From: Diplolepis rosae
Lineage: Eukaryota > Arthropoda > Insecta > Hymenoptera > Diplolepididae
NCBI GenBank assembly: GCA_030998225.1
Contig: JAPYXD010000704.1
Location: 682,001-746,000 of the forward strand
Reading direction: 5' to 3'
DNA length: 64,000 nucleotides
Numbering within the stretch: position 1 is the stretch's first letter; the number at the start of each line of letters is the position of its first letter. Shown here one piece after another: positions 42,727 to 58,526 of the stretch. The position numbers and the translations under genes were made by a program. The notes under the pieces were generated by a model that saw only the letters and a list, made by a program, of their open reading frames with translations, ran no database searches and had not been told where the DNA came from.

Positions 42727-45700
42727 TTGCTTTCTTTTTGAGTATTTTTATATCAAATAGTGACAATTTCAATCGAAGAAAATAAAGATAATCTGACCCT
42801 ATGCCAAAATAATGAGAAATGAAAAAAGTTCTATGAATTTTGGGTCAATATAATAGCAGAAATGTTATCAAACATGTCACTACAAAATTTTTAAATGGCA
42901 CATTTAGTATAAAGGTTGAATATACCATAGTTCTGACCATTTTCGGAACAAATTAAATTCAATAATACTTTTTAAAATGTGATACTGAATATCGCGAATA
43001 CTAAAATTGCATTTTTGTTAATTTTTTAAAGATAAATGTTTTATTTTTCCAAACATCTCAGAATAAATCTGAATGCAGTAATAAAAAACCTTCAATTTTT
43101 TTATTTATTTCTTAACATACTCAAATAATATTGAGTAAAACTACATGTATAGATATTATAATAAATTAGTTTTCTGTGATGCCTTGCTTGCAAATTCAAT
43201 ATTAAATGAATTGTCCGTGAAGCTGAAATATAAAAAAAAAATCGTTTCTTGAAAAATACACGCCTTCGTCCACTCGTGAAAATCAACATAAACGTCTCGA
43301 ATTTGTTATCTAGGTACAGGACAATACTCTTCTTCAAGGAGGAAAATAACCTCTCAGGATTGCTTATATAAAAAAATTTTCGGTCAGCAAAGCCATATGT
43401 CTCAAGTCGGTTTTGAAAACAGTTCAGATCATTCTATAAGAAACTCCGGCGGTTACAAAGTCTTCACGCATAGTTTTTAAAAATGTAAACCTTGTTCGCG
43501 TTCTGCCCCCGATTACCAATTCGGAATCGTTCATAAATTTAAAAAAAAATTTATTTTTCAAATTGTGGTCGGTTAGTGTGAAAATTTTTTTTTATGTTTT
43601 CCAGTTTATTGGTTATCCGGTTTTTTATTCACAGTGAACTCTAAACATTTTTTTAATTCGTGATGCTGCATACTGGACTACTTCATTTTGAATTGCAAGC
43701 TATGAGATAAGTTTTTCAATTTTATGATAATTCTTATTTTAATTATCTACGTTTTACAAAAATTTTTGAATTAATCTTTGATTCCTTGGCACTGAAGAGG
43801 GCCCCCATATGTGGCCGAAACATTTGCCTTGCTTTCTTTTTGAGTATTTTTATATCAAATAGTGACAATTTCAATCGATGAAAATAAAAATAATCTGACC
43901 CTATGCCAAAATAATGAGAAATGAAAAAAATTCTATGAATTTTGGGTCAATATAATAGCAGAAATGTTATCAAACATGTCACTTCAAAATTTTTAAATGG
44001 CACATTTAGTATAAAGGTTGAATATATCATAGTTCTGACCATTTTCAGAACAAATTAAATTCAATAATACTTTTTAAAATGTGATACTGTATATCGCGAA
44101 TACTAAAATTGCATTTTTGTTAATTTTTTAAAGATAAATGTTTTATTTTTCCAAACATCTCAGAATAAATCTGAATGCAGTAATAAAAAACCTTCAATTT
44201 TTTTATTTATTTCTTAACATACTCAAATAATATTGAGTAAAACTACATGTATAGATATTATAATAAATTAGTTTTCTGTAATGCCTTGCTTGCAAATTCA
44301 ATATTAAATGAATTGTCCGTGAAGCTGAAATATAAAAAAAAATCGTTTCTTGAAAAATACACGCCTTCGTCCACTTGTAAAAATCAACGTAATCGTCTCG
44401 AATTGCTTAACTAGGTATAGGACAATACTCTTCTTCAAGGAGGAAAATAACCTCTCAGGATTGCTTATATAAAAAAATTTTCGGTCAGCAAAGCCATATG
44501 TCTCAAGTCGGTTTTGAAAACAGTTCAGATCATTCTATAAGAGACTCCGGCGGTAACAAAGTCTTCACGCATAGTTTTTAAAAATGTAAACCTTGTTCGC
44601 GTTCTGCCCCCGATTACCAATTCGGAATCGTTCTTTAATAAAAAAAATTTTTTTTTCAAATTGTGGTCGGTTCGTGTGAAAATTTTTTTTTATGTTTTCC
44701 GGTTTATTGGTTATCCGGTTTTTTATTCACAGTGAACTCTAAACATTTTTTCAATTCGTGATGCTGCATACTGGACTACTTCATTTTGAATTGCAAGCTA
44801 TGAGATAAGTTTTTCAATTTTATGATAATTCTTATTTTAATTATCTACGTTTTACAAAAATTGTTGAATTAATCTTTGATTTCTTGGCACTGAAGAGGGC
44901 CCCCATATGTGGACGAAACGTTTACCTTGCTTTCTTTTTGAGTCTTTTTATATCAAATAGTGACAATTTCAATCGAAGAAAATAAAAATAATCTGATCCT
45001 ATGCCAAAATAATGAGAAATGAAAAAAATTCTATGAATTTTGGGTCAATATAATAGCAGAAATGTTATCAAACATGTCACTTCAAAATTTTTAAATGGCA
45101 CATTTAGTATAAAGGTTGGATATATCATAGTTCTGACCATTTTCAGAACAAATTAAATTCAATAATACTTATTAAAATGTGATACTGAATATCGCGAATA
45201 CTAAAATTGCATTTTTGTTAATTTTTTAAACATAAATGTTTTATTTTTCCAAACATCTCATAATAAATCTGAATGCAGTAATAAAAAACCTTCAATTTTT
45301 TTATTTATTTCTTAACATACTCAAATAATATTGAGTAAAACTACATGTATAGATATTATAATAAATTAGTTTTCTGTGATGCCTTGCTTGCAAATTCAAT
45401 ATTAAATGAATTGTCCGTGAAGCTGAAATATAAAAAAAAAATCGTTTCTTGAAAAATACACGTCTTCATCCACTTGTGAAAATCAACGTAAACGTCTCGA
45501 ATTTCTTAACTAGGTATAGAACAATACTCTTCAAGGAGGAAAATAACCTCTCAGGTTTGCTTATATAAAAAAATTTTCGGTCAGCAAAGCCATATGTCTC
45601 AAGTCGGTTTTGAAAACAGTTCAGATCATTCTATAAGAGACTCCGGCGGTAACAAAGTCTTCACGCATAGTTTTTAAAAATGTAAACCTTGTTCGCGTTC

Positions 45701-48700
45701 TGCCCCCGATTACCAATTCGGAATCGTTCTTTAATAAAAAAAAAATTTTTTTTTCAAATTGTGGTCGGTTCGTGTGAAAATTTTTTTTTATGTTTTCCGG
45801 TTTATTGGTTATCCGGTTTTTTATTCACAGTGAACTCTAAACATTTTTTCAATTCGTGATGCTGCATACTGGACTACTTCATTTTGAATTGCAAGCTATG
45901 AGATAAGTTTTTCAATTTTATGACAATTCTCATTTTAATTATCTACGGTTTACAAAAATTTTTAAATTAATCTTAGATTCCTTGGCACTGAAAAGGCCTC
46001 CATATGTGGCCGAAACGTTTGCCTTGCTTTCTTTTTGAGTATTTTTATATCAAATAGTGACAATTTCAATCGAAGAAAATAAAGATAATCTGACCCTATG
46101 CCAAAATAATGAGAAATGAAAAAAATTCTATGAATTTTGGGTCAATATAATAGCAGAAATGTTATCAAACATGTCACTTCAAAATTTTTAAATGGCACTT
46201 TTAGTATAAAGGTTGGATATATCATAGTTCTGACCATTTTCAGAACAAATTAAATTCAATAATACTTTTTAAAATGTGATACTGAATATCGCGAATACTA
46301 AAATTGCATTTTTGTTAATTTTTTAAAGATAAATGTTTTATTTTTCCAAACATCTCAGAATAAATCTGAATGCAGTAATAAAAAACCTTCAATTTTTTTA
46401 TTTATTTCTTAACATACTCAAATAATATTGAGTAAAACTACATGTATAGATATTATAATAAATTAGTTTTCTGTAATGCCTTGCTTGCAAATTCAATATT
46501 AAATGAATTGTCCGTGAAGCTGAAATATAAAAAAAAAATCGTTTCTTGAAAAATACACGCCTTCGTCCACTCGTGAAAATCAACATAAACGTCTCGAATT
46601 TCTTAACTAGGTATAGGACAATACTCTTCTTCAAGGAGGAAAATAACCTCTCAGGATTGCTTATATAAAAAAATTTTCGGTCAGCAAAGCCATATGTCTC
46701 AATTCGTTTTTTAAAACATTTCAGATAATTATTTAAGAGACTCCGGCGGTAACAAAGTCTTCACGCATAGTTTTTAAAAATGTAAACCTTGTTCGCGTTC
46801 TGCCCCCGATTACCAATTCGGAATCGTTCAATAATTAACAAAAAATTTTTTTTGTTCAAATTGTGGTCGGTTAGTGTGAAAATTTTTTTTTATGTTTTCC
46901 AGTTTATTGGCTATCCGGTTTTTTATTCACAGTGAACTCTAAACATTTTTTTAATTCGTGATGCTGCATACTGGACTACTTCATTTTGAATTGCAAGCTA
47001 TGAGATAAGTTTTTCAATTTTATGATAATTCTTATTTTAATTATCTACGTTTTACAGAAATTTTTGAATTAATCTTTGATTTCTTGGCACTGAAGAGGGC
47101 CCCCATATGTGGCCGAAACATTTGCCTTGCTTTCTTTTTGCGTATTTTTATATCAAATAATGACAATTTCAATCGAAGAAAGTAAAAATAATCTGACCCT
47201 ATGCCAAAATAATGAGAAATGAAAAAAATTCTATGAATTTTGGGTCAATATAATAGCAGACATGTTATCAAACATGTCACTTCAAAATTTTTAAATGGCA
47301 CATTTAGTATAAAGGTTGGATATATCATAGTTCTGACCATTTTCAGAACAAATTAAATTCAATAATACTTTTTAAAATGTGATACTGAATATCGCGAATA
47401 CTAAAATTGCATTTTTGTTAATTTTTTAAAGATAAATGTTTTATTTTTCCAAACATCTCAGAATAAATCTGAATGCAGTAATAAAAAACCTTCAATTTTT
47501 TTATTTATTTCTTAACATACTCAAATAATATTGAGTAAAACTACACGTATAGATATTATAATAAATTAGTTTTCTGTGATGCCTTGCTTGCAAATTCAAT
47601 ATTAAATGAATTGTCCGTGAAGCTGAAATATAAAAAAAAAATCGTTTCTTGAAAAATACACGCCTTCGTCCACTCGTGAAAATCAACATAAACGTCTCGA
47701 ATTTCTTAACTAGGTATAGGACAATAGTCTTCTTCAAGGAGGAAAATAACCTCTCAGGATTGCTTATATAAAAAAATTTTCGGTCAGCAAAGCCATATGT
47801 CTCAAGACGGTTTTGAAAACAGTTCATATCATTCTATAATATACTCGGGCGTTAACAAAGTCTTCACGCATAGTTTTTAAAAATGTAAACCTTGTTCGCG
47901 TTCTGCCCCCGATTACCAATTCGGAATCGTTCATAAATTTAAAAAAAAATTTATTTTTCAAATTGTGGTCGGTTAGTGTGAAAATTTTTTTTTATTTTTT
48001 CCAGTTTATTGGTTATCCGGTTTTTTATTCACAGTGAACTCTAAACATTTTTTTAATTCGTGATGCTGCATACCGGACTACTTCATTTTGAATTGCAAGC
48101 TATGAGATAAGTTTTTCAATTTTATGATAATTCTTATTTTAATTATCTACGTTTTACAGAAATTTTTGAATTAATCTTTGATTTCTTGGCACTGAAGAGG
48201 GCCCCCATATGTGGCCGAAACATTTGCCTTGCTTTCTTTTTGCGTATTTTTATATCAAATAATGACAATTTCAATCGAAGAAAGTAAAAATAATCTGACC
48301 CTATGCCAAAATAATGAGAAATGAAAAAAATTCTATGAATTTTGGGTCAATATAATAGCAGAAATGTTATCAAACATGTCACTTCAAAAATTTTTAAATG
48401 GCACATTTAGTATAAAGGTTGAATATACCATAGTTCTGACCATTTTCGGAACAAATTAAATTCAATAATACTTTTTAAAATGTGATACTGAATATCGCGA
48501 ATACTAAAATTGCATTTTGTTAATTTTTTAAAGATAAATGTTTTATTTTTCCAAACATCTCAGAATAAATCTGAATGCAGTAATAAAAAAACCTTCCATT
48601 TTTTTATTTATTTCTTAACATACTCAAATAATATTGAGTAAAACTACATGTATAGATATTATAATAAATTAGTTTTCTGTGATGCCTTGCTTGCAAATTC

Positions 48701-49292
48701 AATATTAAATGAATTGTCCGTGAAGCTGAAATATAAAAAAAAAAATCGTTTCTTGAAAAATACACGCCTTCGTCCACTCGTGAAAATCAACATAAACGTC
48801 TCGAATTTCTTAACTAGGTATAGGACAATAGTCTTCTTCAAGGAGGAATATAACCTCTCAGGATTGCTTATATAAAAAAATTTTCGGTCAGCAAAGCCAT
48901 ATGTCTCAAGTCGGTTTTGAAAACAGTTCAGATCATTCTATAAGAGACTCCGGCGGTAACAAAGTCTTCACGCATAGTTTTTAAAAATGTAAACCTTGTT
49001 CGCGTTCTGCCCCCGATTACCAATTCGGAATCGTTCAATAATTAACAAAAAATTTTTTTTGTTCAAATTGTGGTCGGTTAGTGTGAAAATTTTTTTTTAT
49101 GTTTTCCAGTTTATTGGCTATCCGGTTTTTTATTCACAGTGAACTCTAAACATTTTTTTAATTCGTGATGCTGCATACTGGACTACTTCATTTTGAATTG
49201 CAAGCTATGAGATATGTTTTTCAATTTTATGATAATTCCTATTTTAATTATCTACGTTTTACAAAAATTTTTGAATTTATCTTTGATTTCTT

Positions 49293-49333
49293 GGCACTGA
49301 AGAGGGCCCCCATATGTGGCCGAAACGTTTGCC
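49293..49333 (+). ncRNA. Hammerhead-like motif, reference copy
   Basis: GGCA 49,293-49,296 and TGCC 49,330-49,333 form a 4-bp stem I core. CTGAAGA at 49,297 fits box 1 (CUGANGA). Stem II is GGCC/GGCC with a CCCATATGT loop; one extra G lies at its base. GAAA at 49,322 is box 2. ACGT at 49,325-49,328 is a self-complementary minimal stem III, of the sort that works best in dimers. The predicted cut follows the GTT at 49,327-49,329. This layout is that of type I hammerheads in Penelope-like retroelements. Activity is untested, and the extra G weakens stem II. Confidence 0.65.
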
Positions 49334-52300
49334 TTGCTTTCTTTTTGAGTATTTTTATATCAAATAGTGACAATTTCAATCGAAGAAAATAAAAATAATC
49401 TGATCCTATGCCAAAATAATGAGAAATGAAAAAAATTCTATGAATTTTGGGTCAATATAATAGCAGAAATGTTATCAAACATGTCACTTCAAAATTTTTA
49501 AATGGCACATTTAGTATAAAGGTTGAATATATCATAGTTCTGACCATTTTCAGAACAAATTAAATTCAATAATACTTTTTAAAATGTGATACTGTATATC
49601 GCGAATACTAAAATTGCATTTTTGTTAATTTTTTAAAGATAAATGTTTTATTTTTCCAAACATCTCAGAATAAATCTGAATGCAGTAATAAAAAACCTTC
49701 AATTTTTTTATTTATTTCTTAACATACTCAAATAATATTGAGTAAAACTACATGTATAGATATTATAATAAATTAGTTTTCTGTAATGCCTTGCTTGCAA
49801 ATTCAATATTAAATGAATTGTCCGTGAAGCTGAAATATAAAAAAAAAATCGTTTCTTGAAAAATACACGCCTTCGTCCACTTGTAAAAATCAACGTAAAC
49901 GTCTCGAATTTCTTAACTAGGTATAGGACAATACTCTTCTTCAAGGAGGAAAATAACCTCTCAGGATTGCTTATATAAAAAAATTTTCGGTCAGCAAAGC
50001 CATATGTCTCAAGTCGGTTTTGAAAACAGTTCAGATCATTCTATAAGAGACTCCGGCGGTAACAAAGTCTTCACGCATAGTTTTTAAAAATGTAAACCTT
50101 GTTCGCGTTCTGCCCCCGATTACCAATTCGGAATCGTTCTTTAATAAAAAAAATTTTTTTTTTCAAATTGTGGTCGGTTCGTGTGAAATTTTTTTTTTAT
50201 GTTTTCCGGTTTATTGGTTATCCGGTTTTTTATTCACAGTGAACTCTAAACATTTTTTCAATTCGTGATGCTGCATACTGGACTACTTCATTTTGAATTG
50301 CAAGCTATGAGATAAGTTTTTCAATTTTATGATAATTCTTATTTTAATTATCTACGTTTTACAAAAATTGTTGAATTAATCTTTGATTTCTTGGCACTGA
50401 AGAGGGCCCCCATAGGTGGACGAAACGTTTACCTTGCTTTCTTTTTGAGTATTTTTATATCAAATAGTGACAATTTCAATCGAAGAAAATAAAGATAGTC
50501 TGATCCTATGCCAAAATAATGAGAAATGAAAAAAATTCTATGAATTTTGGGTCAATATAATAGCAGACATGTTATCAAACATGTCACTTCAAAATTTTTA
50601 AATGGCACATTTAGTATAAAGGTTGGATATATCATAGTTCTGACCATTTTCAGAACAAATTAAATTCAATAATACTTTTTTAAAATGTGATACTGAATAT
50701 CGCGAATACTAAAATTGCATTTTTGTTAATTTTTTAAAGATAAATGTTTTATTTTTCCAAACATCTCAGAATAAATCTGAATGCAGTAATAAAAAACCTT
50801 CAATTTTTTTATTTATTTCTTAACATACTCAAATAATATTGAGTAAAACTACACGTATAGATATTATAATAAATTAGTTTTCTGTGATGCCTTGCTTGCA
50901 AATTCAATATTAAATGAATTGTCCGTGAAGCTGAAATATAAAAAAAAAATCGTTTCTTGAAAAATACACACCTTCGTCCACTCGTGAAAATCAACATAAA
51001 CGTCTCGAATTTCTTAACTAGGTATAGAACAATACTCTTCAAGGAGGAAAATAACCTCTCAGGTTTGCTTATATAAAAAAATTTTCGGTCAGCAAAGCCA
51101 TATGTCTCAAGTCGGTTTTGAAAACAGTTCAGATCATTCTATAAGAGACTCCGGCGGTAACAAAGTCTTCACGCATAGTTTTTAAAAATGTAAACCTTGT
51201 TCGCGTTCTGCCCCCGATTACCAATTCGGAATCGTTCTTTAATAAAAAAAAAATTTTTTTTTCAAATTGTGGTCGGTTCGTGTGAAAATTTTTTTTTATG
51301 TTTTCCGGTTTATTGGTTATCCGGTTTTTTATTCACAGTGAACTCTAAACATTTTTTCAATTCGTGATGCTGCATACTGGACTACTTCATTTTGAATTGC
51401 AAGCTATGAGATAAGTTTTTCAATTTTATGATAATTCTTATTTTAATTATCTACGTTTTACAAAAATTGTTGAATTAATCTTTGATTTCTTGGCACGGAA
51501 GAGGGCCCCCATATGTGGCCGAAACGTTTGCCTTGCTTTCTTTTTGAGTATTTTTATATCAAATAGTGACAATTTCAATCGAAGGAAATAAAGATAATCT
51601 GAACCTATGCCAAAATAATGAGAAATGAAAAAAATTCTATTAATTTTTGGTCAATATAATAGCAGAAATGTTATCAAACATGTCACTACAAAATTTTTAA
51701 ATGGCACATTTAGTATAAAGGTTGAATATATCATAGTTCTTACCATTTTCAGAACAAATTAAATTCAATAATACTTTTTAAAATGTGATACTGAATATCG
51801 CGAATACTAAAATTGCATTTTTGTTAATTTTTTAAAGATAAATGTTTTATTTTTCCAAACATCTCAGAATAAATCTGAATGCAGTAATAAAAAACCTTCA
51901 ATTTTTTTATTTATTTCTTAACATACTCAAATAATATTGAGTAAAACTACACGTATAGATATTAAAATAAATTAGTTTTCTGTGATGCCTTGCTTGCAAA
52001 TTCAATATTAAATGAATTGTCCGTGAAGCTGAAATATAAAAAAAAAATCGTTTCTTGAAAAATACACGCCTTCGTCCACTCGTGAAAATCAACATAAACG
52101 TCTCGAATTTCTTAACTAGGTATAGGACAATACTCTTCTTCAAGGAGGAAAATAACCTCTCAGGATTGCTTATATAAAAAAATTTTCGGTCAGCTATGCC
52201 ATATGTCTCAAGTCGGTTTTGAAAACAGATCAGATCATTCTATAAGATACTCCGGCGGTAACAAAGTCTTCACGCATAGTTTTTGAAAATGTAAAACTTG

Positions 52301-52607
52301 TTCGCGTTCTGCCCCCGATTACCAATTCGGAATCGTTCTTTAATGAAAAAAAAAATTTTTTTTCAAATTGTGGTCGGTTCGTGCGAAATTTTTTTTTATG
52401 TTTTCCGGTTTATTGGTTATCCGGTTTATTGGTTATCCGGTTTTTTATTCACAGTGAACTCTAAACATTTTTTCAATTCGTGATGCTGCATACTGGACTA
52501 CTTCATTTTGAATTGCAAGCTATGAGATAAGTTTTTCAATTTTATGATAATTCTTTTTTTAATTATCTACGTTTTACAAAAATTTTTGAATTAATCTTTG
52601 ATTTCTT

Positions 52608-52648
52608 GGCACTGAAGAGGGCCCCCATATGTGGCCGAAACGTTTGCC
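52608..52648 (+). ncRNA. Hammerhead-like motif, intact landmarks
   Basis: Identical to the reference copy at 49,293-49,333 over the 41-nt block. Confidence 0.6.
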
Positions 52649-54811
52649 TTGCTTTCTTTTTGAGTATTTTTATATCAAATAGTGACAATTTCAATCGAAG
52701 AAAATAAAAATAATCTGACCCTATGCCAAAATAATGAGAAATGAAAAAAATTCTATGAATTTTGGGTCAATATAATAGCAGAAATTTTATCAAACATGTC
52801 ACTTCACAATTTTTAAATGGCACATTTAGTATAAAGGTTGAATATATCATAGTTCTGACCATTTTCAGAACAAATTAAATTCAATAATACTTTTTAAAAT
52901 GTGATACTGAATATCGCGAATACTAAAATTGCATTTTTGTTAATTTTTTAAAGATAAATGTTTTATTTTTCCAAACATCTCATAATAAATCTGAATGCAG
53001 TAATAAAAAACCTTCAATTTTTTAATTTATTTCTTAACATACTCAAATAATATTGAGTAAAACTACATGTATAGATATTATAATAAATTAGTTTTCTGTG
53101 ATGCCTTGCTTGCAAATTCAATATTAAATGAATTGTCCGTGAAGCTGAAATATAAAAAAAAAAATCGTTTCTTGAAAAATACACGCCTTCATCCACTTGT
53201 GAAAATCAACGTAAACGTCTCGAATTTCTTAACTAGGTATAGGACAATAGATTTCTTCAAGGAGGAAAATAACCTCTCAGGATTGCTTATATAAAAAAAT
53301 TTTCGGTCAGCAACGCCATATGTCTCAAGTCGGTTTTGAAAACAGTTCAGATCTTTCTATAAGATACTCCGGCGGTAACAAAGTCTTCACGCATAGTTTT
53401 TAAAAATGTAAACCTTCTTCGCGTTCCGCCCCCGATTACCAATTCGGAATCGTTCTTTAATAAAAAAAAAAATTATTTTTTTTCAAATTGTGGTCGGTTC
53501 GTGTCAAAATTTTTTTATGTTTTCCGGTTTATTGGTTATCCGGTTTTTTATTCACAGTGAACTCAAAACATTTTTTCAATTCGTGATGCTGCATACTGGA
53601 CTACTTCATTTTGAATTGCAAGCTATGAGATAAGTTTTTCAATTTTATGATAATTCATATTTTAATTATCTACGTTTTACAAAAATTTATGAATTAATCT
53701 TTGATTTCTTGGCACTGAAGTGGGCCCCCATATGTGGCAGAAACGTTTGCCTTGCTTTCTTTTTGAGTATTTTTATATCAAATAGTGACAATTTCAATCG
53801 AAGAAAATAAAAATAATCTGACCCTATGCCAAAATAATGAGAAATGAAAAAAATTCTATGAATTTTGGGTCAATATAATAGCAGAAATGTTATCAAACAT
53901 GTCACTTCAAAATTTTTAAATGGCACATTTAGTATAAAGGTTGAATATATCATAGTTCTGACCATTTTCAGAACAAATTAAATTCAATAATACTTTTTAA
54001 AATGTGATACTGAATATCGCGAATACTAAAATTGCATTTTTGTTAATTTTTTAAAGATAAATATTTTACTTTTCCAAACATCTCAGAATAAATCTGAATG
54101 CAGTAATAAAAAACCTTCAATTTTTTTATTTATTTCTTAACATACTCAAATAATATTGAGTAAAACTACATGTATAGATATTATAATAAATTAGTTTTCT
54201 GTAATGCCTTGCTTGCAAATTCAATATTAAATGAATTGTCCGTGAAGCTGAAATATAAAAAAAAAATCGTTTCTTGAAAAATACACGCCTTCGTCCACTT
54301 GTGAAAATCAACGTAAACGTCTCGAATTTCTTAACTAGGTATAGGACAATACTCTTCTTCAAGGAGGAAAATAACCTCTCAGGATTGCTTATATAAAAAA
54401 ATTTTCGGTCAGCAAAGCCATATGTCTCAAGTCGGTTTTGAAAACAGTTCAGATCATTCTATAAGAGACTCCGGCGGTAACAAAGTCTTCACGCATAGTT
54501 TTTAAAAATGTAAACCTTGTTCGCGTTCTGCCCCCGATTACCAATTCGGAATCGTTCTTTAATAAAAAAAAAAATTTTTTTTCAAATTGTGGTCGGTTCG
54601 TGTGAAAATTTTTTTTTATGTTTTCCGGTTTATTGGATATCCGGTTTTTTATTCACAGTGAACTCTAAACATTTTATCAATTCGTGATGCTGCATACTGG
54701 ACTACTTCATTTTGAATTGCAAGCTATGAGATAAGTTTTTCAATTTTATGATAATTCTTTTTTTAATTATCTACGTTTTACAAAAATTTTTGAATTAATC
54801 TTTGATTTCTT

Positions 54812-54852
54812 GGCACTGAAGAGGGCCCCCATATGTGGCCGAAACGTTTGCC
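54812..54852 (+). ncRNA. Hammerhead-like motif, intact landmarks
   Basis: Identical over the 41-nt block to the reference copy. Confidence 0.6.
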
Positions 54853-57800
54853 TTGCTTTCTTTTTGAGTATTTTTATATCAAATAGTGACAATTTCAATC
54901 GAAGAAAATAAAAATAATCTGACCCTATGCCAAAATAATGAGAAATGAAAAAAATTCTATGAATTTTGGGTCAATATAATAGCAGAAATGTTATCAAACA
55001 TGTCACTACAAAATTTTTAAATGGCACATTTAGTATAAAGGTTGAATATACCATAGTTCTGACCATTTTCGGAACAAATTAAATTCAATAATACTTTTTA
55101 AAATGTGATACTAAATATCGCGAATACTAAAATTGCATTTTTGTTAATTTTTTAAAGATAAATGTTTTATTTTTCCAAACATCTCAGAATAAATCTGAAT
55201 GCAGTAATAAAAAACCTTCAATTTTTTTATTTATTTCTTAACATACTCAAATAATATTGAGTAAAACTACATGTATAGATATTATAATAAATTAGTTTTC
55301 TGTAATGCCTTGCTTGCAAATTCAATATTAAATGAATTGTCCGTGAAGCTGAAATATAAAAAAAAAATCGTTTCTTGAAAAATACACGCCTTCGTCCACT
55401 TGTGAAAATCAACGTAAACGTCTCGAATTTCTTAACTAGGTATAGGACAATACTCTTCTTCAAGGAGGAAAATAACCTCTCAGGATTGCTTATATAAAAA
55501 AATTTTCGGTCAGCAAAGCCATATGTCTCAAATCGGTTTTGAAAACAGTTCAGATCATTCTATAAGAGACTCCGGCGGTAACAAAGTCTTCACGCATAGT
55601 TTTTAAAAATGTAAACCTTGTTCGCGTTCTGCCCCCGATTACCAATTCGGAATCGTTCTTTAATAAAAAAAATTTTTTTTTTCAAATTGTGGTCGGTTCG
55701 TGTGAAAATTTTTTTTTATGTTTTCCGGTTTATTGGCTATCCGGTTTTTTATTCACAGTGAACTCTAAACATTTTATCAATTCGTGATGCTGCATACTGG
55801 ACTACTTCATTTTGAATTGCAAGCTATGAGATAAGTTTTTCAATTTTATGATAATTCTTATTTTAATTATCTACGTTTTACAAAAATTGTTGAATTAATC
55901 TTTGATTTCTTGGCACTGAAGAGGGCCCCCATATGTGGACGAAACGTTTACCTTGCTTTCTTTTTGAGTCTTTTTATATCAAATAGTGACAATTTCAATC
56001 GAAGAAAATAAAGATAGTCTGATCCTATGCCAAAATAATGAGAAATGAAAAAAATTCTATGAATTTTGGGTCAATATAATAGCAGAAATGTTATCAAACA
56101 TGTCACTTCAAAATTTTTAAATGGCACATTTAGTATAAAGGTTGAATATATCATAGTTCTGACCATTTTCAGAACAAATTAAATTCAATAATACTTTTTA
56201 AAATGTGATACTGAATATCGCGAATACTAAAATTGCATTTTTGTTAATTTTTTAAAGATAAATGTTTTATTTTTCCAAACATCTCAGAATAAATCTGAAT
56301 GCAGTAATAAAAAACCTTCAATTTTTTAATTTATTTCTTAACATACTCAAATAATATTGAGTAAAACTACATGTATAGATATTATAATAAATTAGTTTTC
56401 TGTGATGCCTTGCTTGCAAATTCAATATTAAATGAATTGTCCGTGAAGCTGAAATATAAAAAAAAAAATCGTTTCTTGAAAAATACACGTCTTCATCCAC
56501 TTGTGAAAATCAACGTAAACGTCTCGAATTTCTTAACTAGGTATAGAACAATACTCTTCAAGGAGGAAAATAACCTCTCAGGTTTGCTTATATAAAAAAA
56601 TTTTCGGTCAGCAAAGCCATATGTCTCAAGTCGGTTTTGAAAACAGTTCAGATCATTCTATAAGAGACTCCGGCGGTAACAAAGTCTTCACGCATAGTTT
56701 TTAAAAATGTAAACCTTGTTCGCGTTCTGCCCCCGATTACCAATTCGGAATCGTTCTTTAATAAAAAAAAAAATTTTTTTTCAAATTGTGGTCGGTTCGT
56801 GTGAAAATGTTTTTTTATGTTTTCCGGTTTATTGGTTATCCGGTTTTTTATTCACAGTGAACTCTAAACATTTTTTCAATTCGTGATGCTGCATACTGGA
56901 CTACTTCATTTTGAATTGCAAGCTATGAGATAAGTTTTTCAATTTTATGATAATTCTTATTTTAATTATCTACGTTTTACAAAAATTTTTGAATTAATCT
57001 TTGATTTCTTGGCACTGAAGAGGGCCCCCATATGTGGCCGAAACATTTGCCTTGCTTTCTTTTTGCGTATTTTTATATCAAATAATGACAATTTCAATCG
57101 AAGAAAGTAAAAATAATCTGACCCTATGCCAAAATAATGAGAAATGAAAAAAATTCTATGAATTTTGGGTCAATATAATAGCAGAAATGTTAACAAACAT
57201 GTCAATTCACAATTTTTAAATGGCACATTTAGTATAAAGGTTGAATATATCATAGTTCTTACCATTTTCAGAACAAATTAAATTCAATAATACTTTTTAA
57301 AATGTGATACTGAATATCGCGAATACTAAAATTGCATTTTTGTTAATTTTTTAAAGATAAATGTTTTATTTTTCCAAACATCTCAGAATAAATCTGAACG
57401 CAGTAATAAAAAACCTTTTATTTTTCTATTTATTTCTTAACATACTTAAATAATATTGAGTAAAACTACACGTATAGATATTAAAATAAATTAGTTTTCT
57501 GTGATGCCTTGCTTGCAAATTCAATATTAAATGAATTGTCCGTGAAGCTGAAATATAAAAAAAAAATCGTTTCTTGAAAAATACACGCCTTCGTCCACTT
57601 GTGAAAATCAACGTAAACGTCTCGAATTTCTTAACTAGGTATAGGACAATAGTCTTCTTCAAGGAGGAAAATAACCTCTCAGGATTGCTTATATAAACAA
57701 ATTTTCGGTCAGCAAAGCCATATGTCTCAAGTCGGTCTTGAAAACAGTTCAGATCATTCTATAAGATACTCCGGCGGTAACAAAGTCTTCACGCATAGTT

Positions 57801-58111
57801 TTTGAAAATGTAAAACTTGTTCGCGTTCTGCCCCCGATTACCAATTCGGAATCGTTCTTTAATGAAAAAAAAAATTTTTTTTTCAAATTGTGGTCGGTTC
57901 GTGCGAAATTTTTTTTTATGTTTTCCGGTTTATTGGTTATCCGGTTTTTTATTCACAGTGAACTCAAAACATTTTTTCAATTCGTGATGCTGCATACTGG
58001 ACTACTTCATTTTGACTTGCAAGCTATGAGATAAGTTTTTCAATTTTATGATAATTCTTTTTTTAATTATCTACGTTTTACAAAAATTGTTGAATTAATC
58101 TTTGATTTCTT

Positions 58112-58152
58112 GGCACTGAAGAGGGCCCCCATATGTGGCCGAAACGTTTGCC
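58112..58152 (+). ncRNA. Hammerhead-like motif, intact landmarks
   Basis: Identical over the 41-nt block to the reference copy. Confidence 0.6.
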
Positions 58153-58526
58153 TTGCTTTCTTTTTGAGTATTTTTATATCAAATAGTGACAATTTCAATC
58201 GAAGAAAATAAAAATAATCTGACCCTATGCCAAAATAATGAGAAATGAAAAAAATTCTATGAATTTTGGGTCAATATAATAGCAGAAATTTTATCAAACA
58301 TGTCACTTCACAATTTTTAAATGGCACATTTAGTATAAAGGTTGAATATATCATAGTTCTGACCATTTTCAGAACAAATTAAATTCAATAATACTTTTTA
58401 AAATGTGATACTGAATATCGCGAATACTAAAATTGCATTTTTGTTAATTTTTTAAAGATAAATGTTTTATTTTTCCAAACATCTCAAAATAAATCTGAAT
58501 GCAGTAATAAAAAACCTTCAATTTTT

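Noticed and set aside
40940..56595. Plus-strand frames starting MYRYYNKLVFCDALLANS in several monomers
   Set aside because: They are the other strand of the same satellite segment and appear or vanish with one-base changes in A/T runs.
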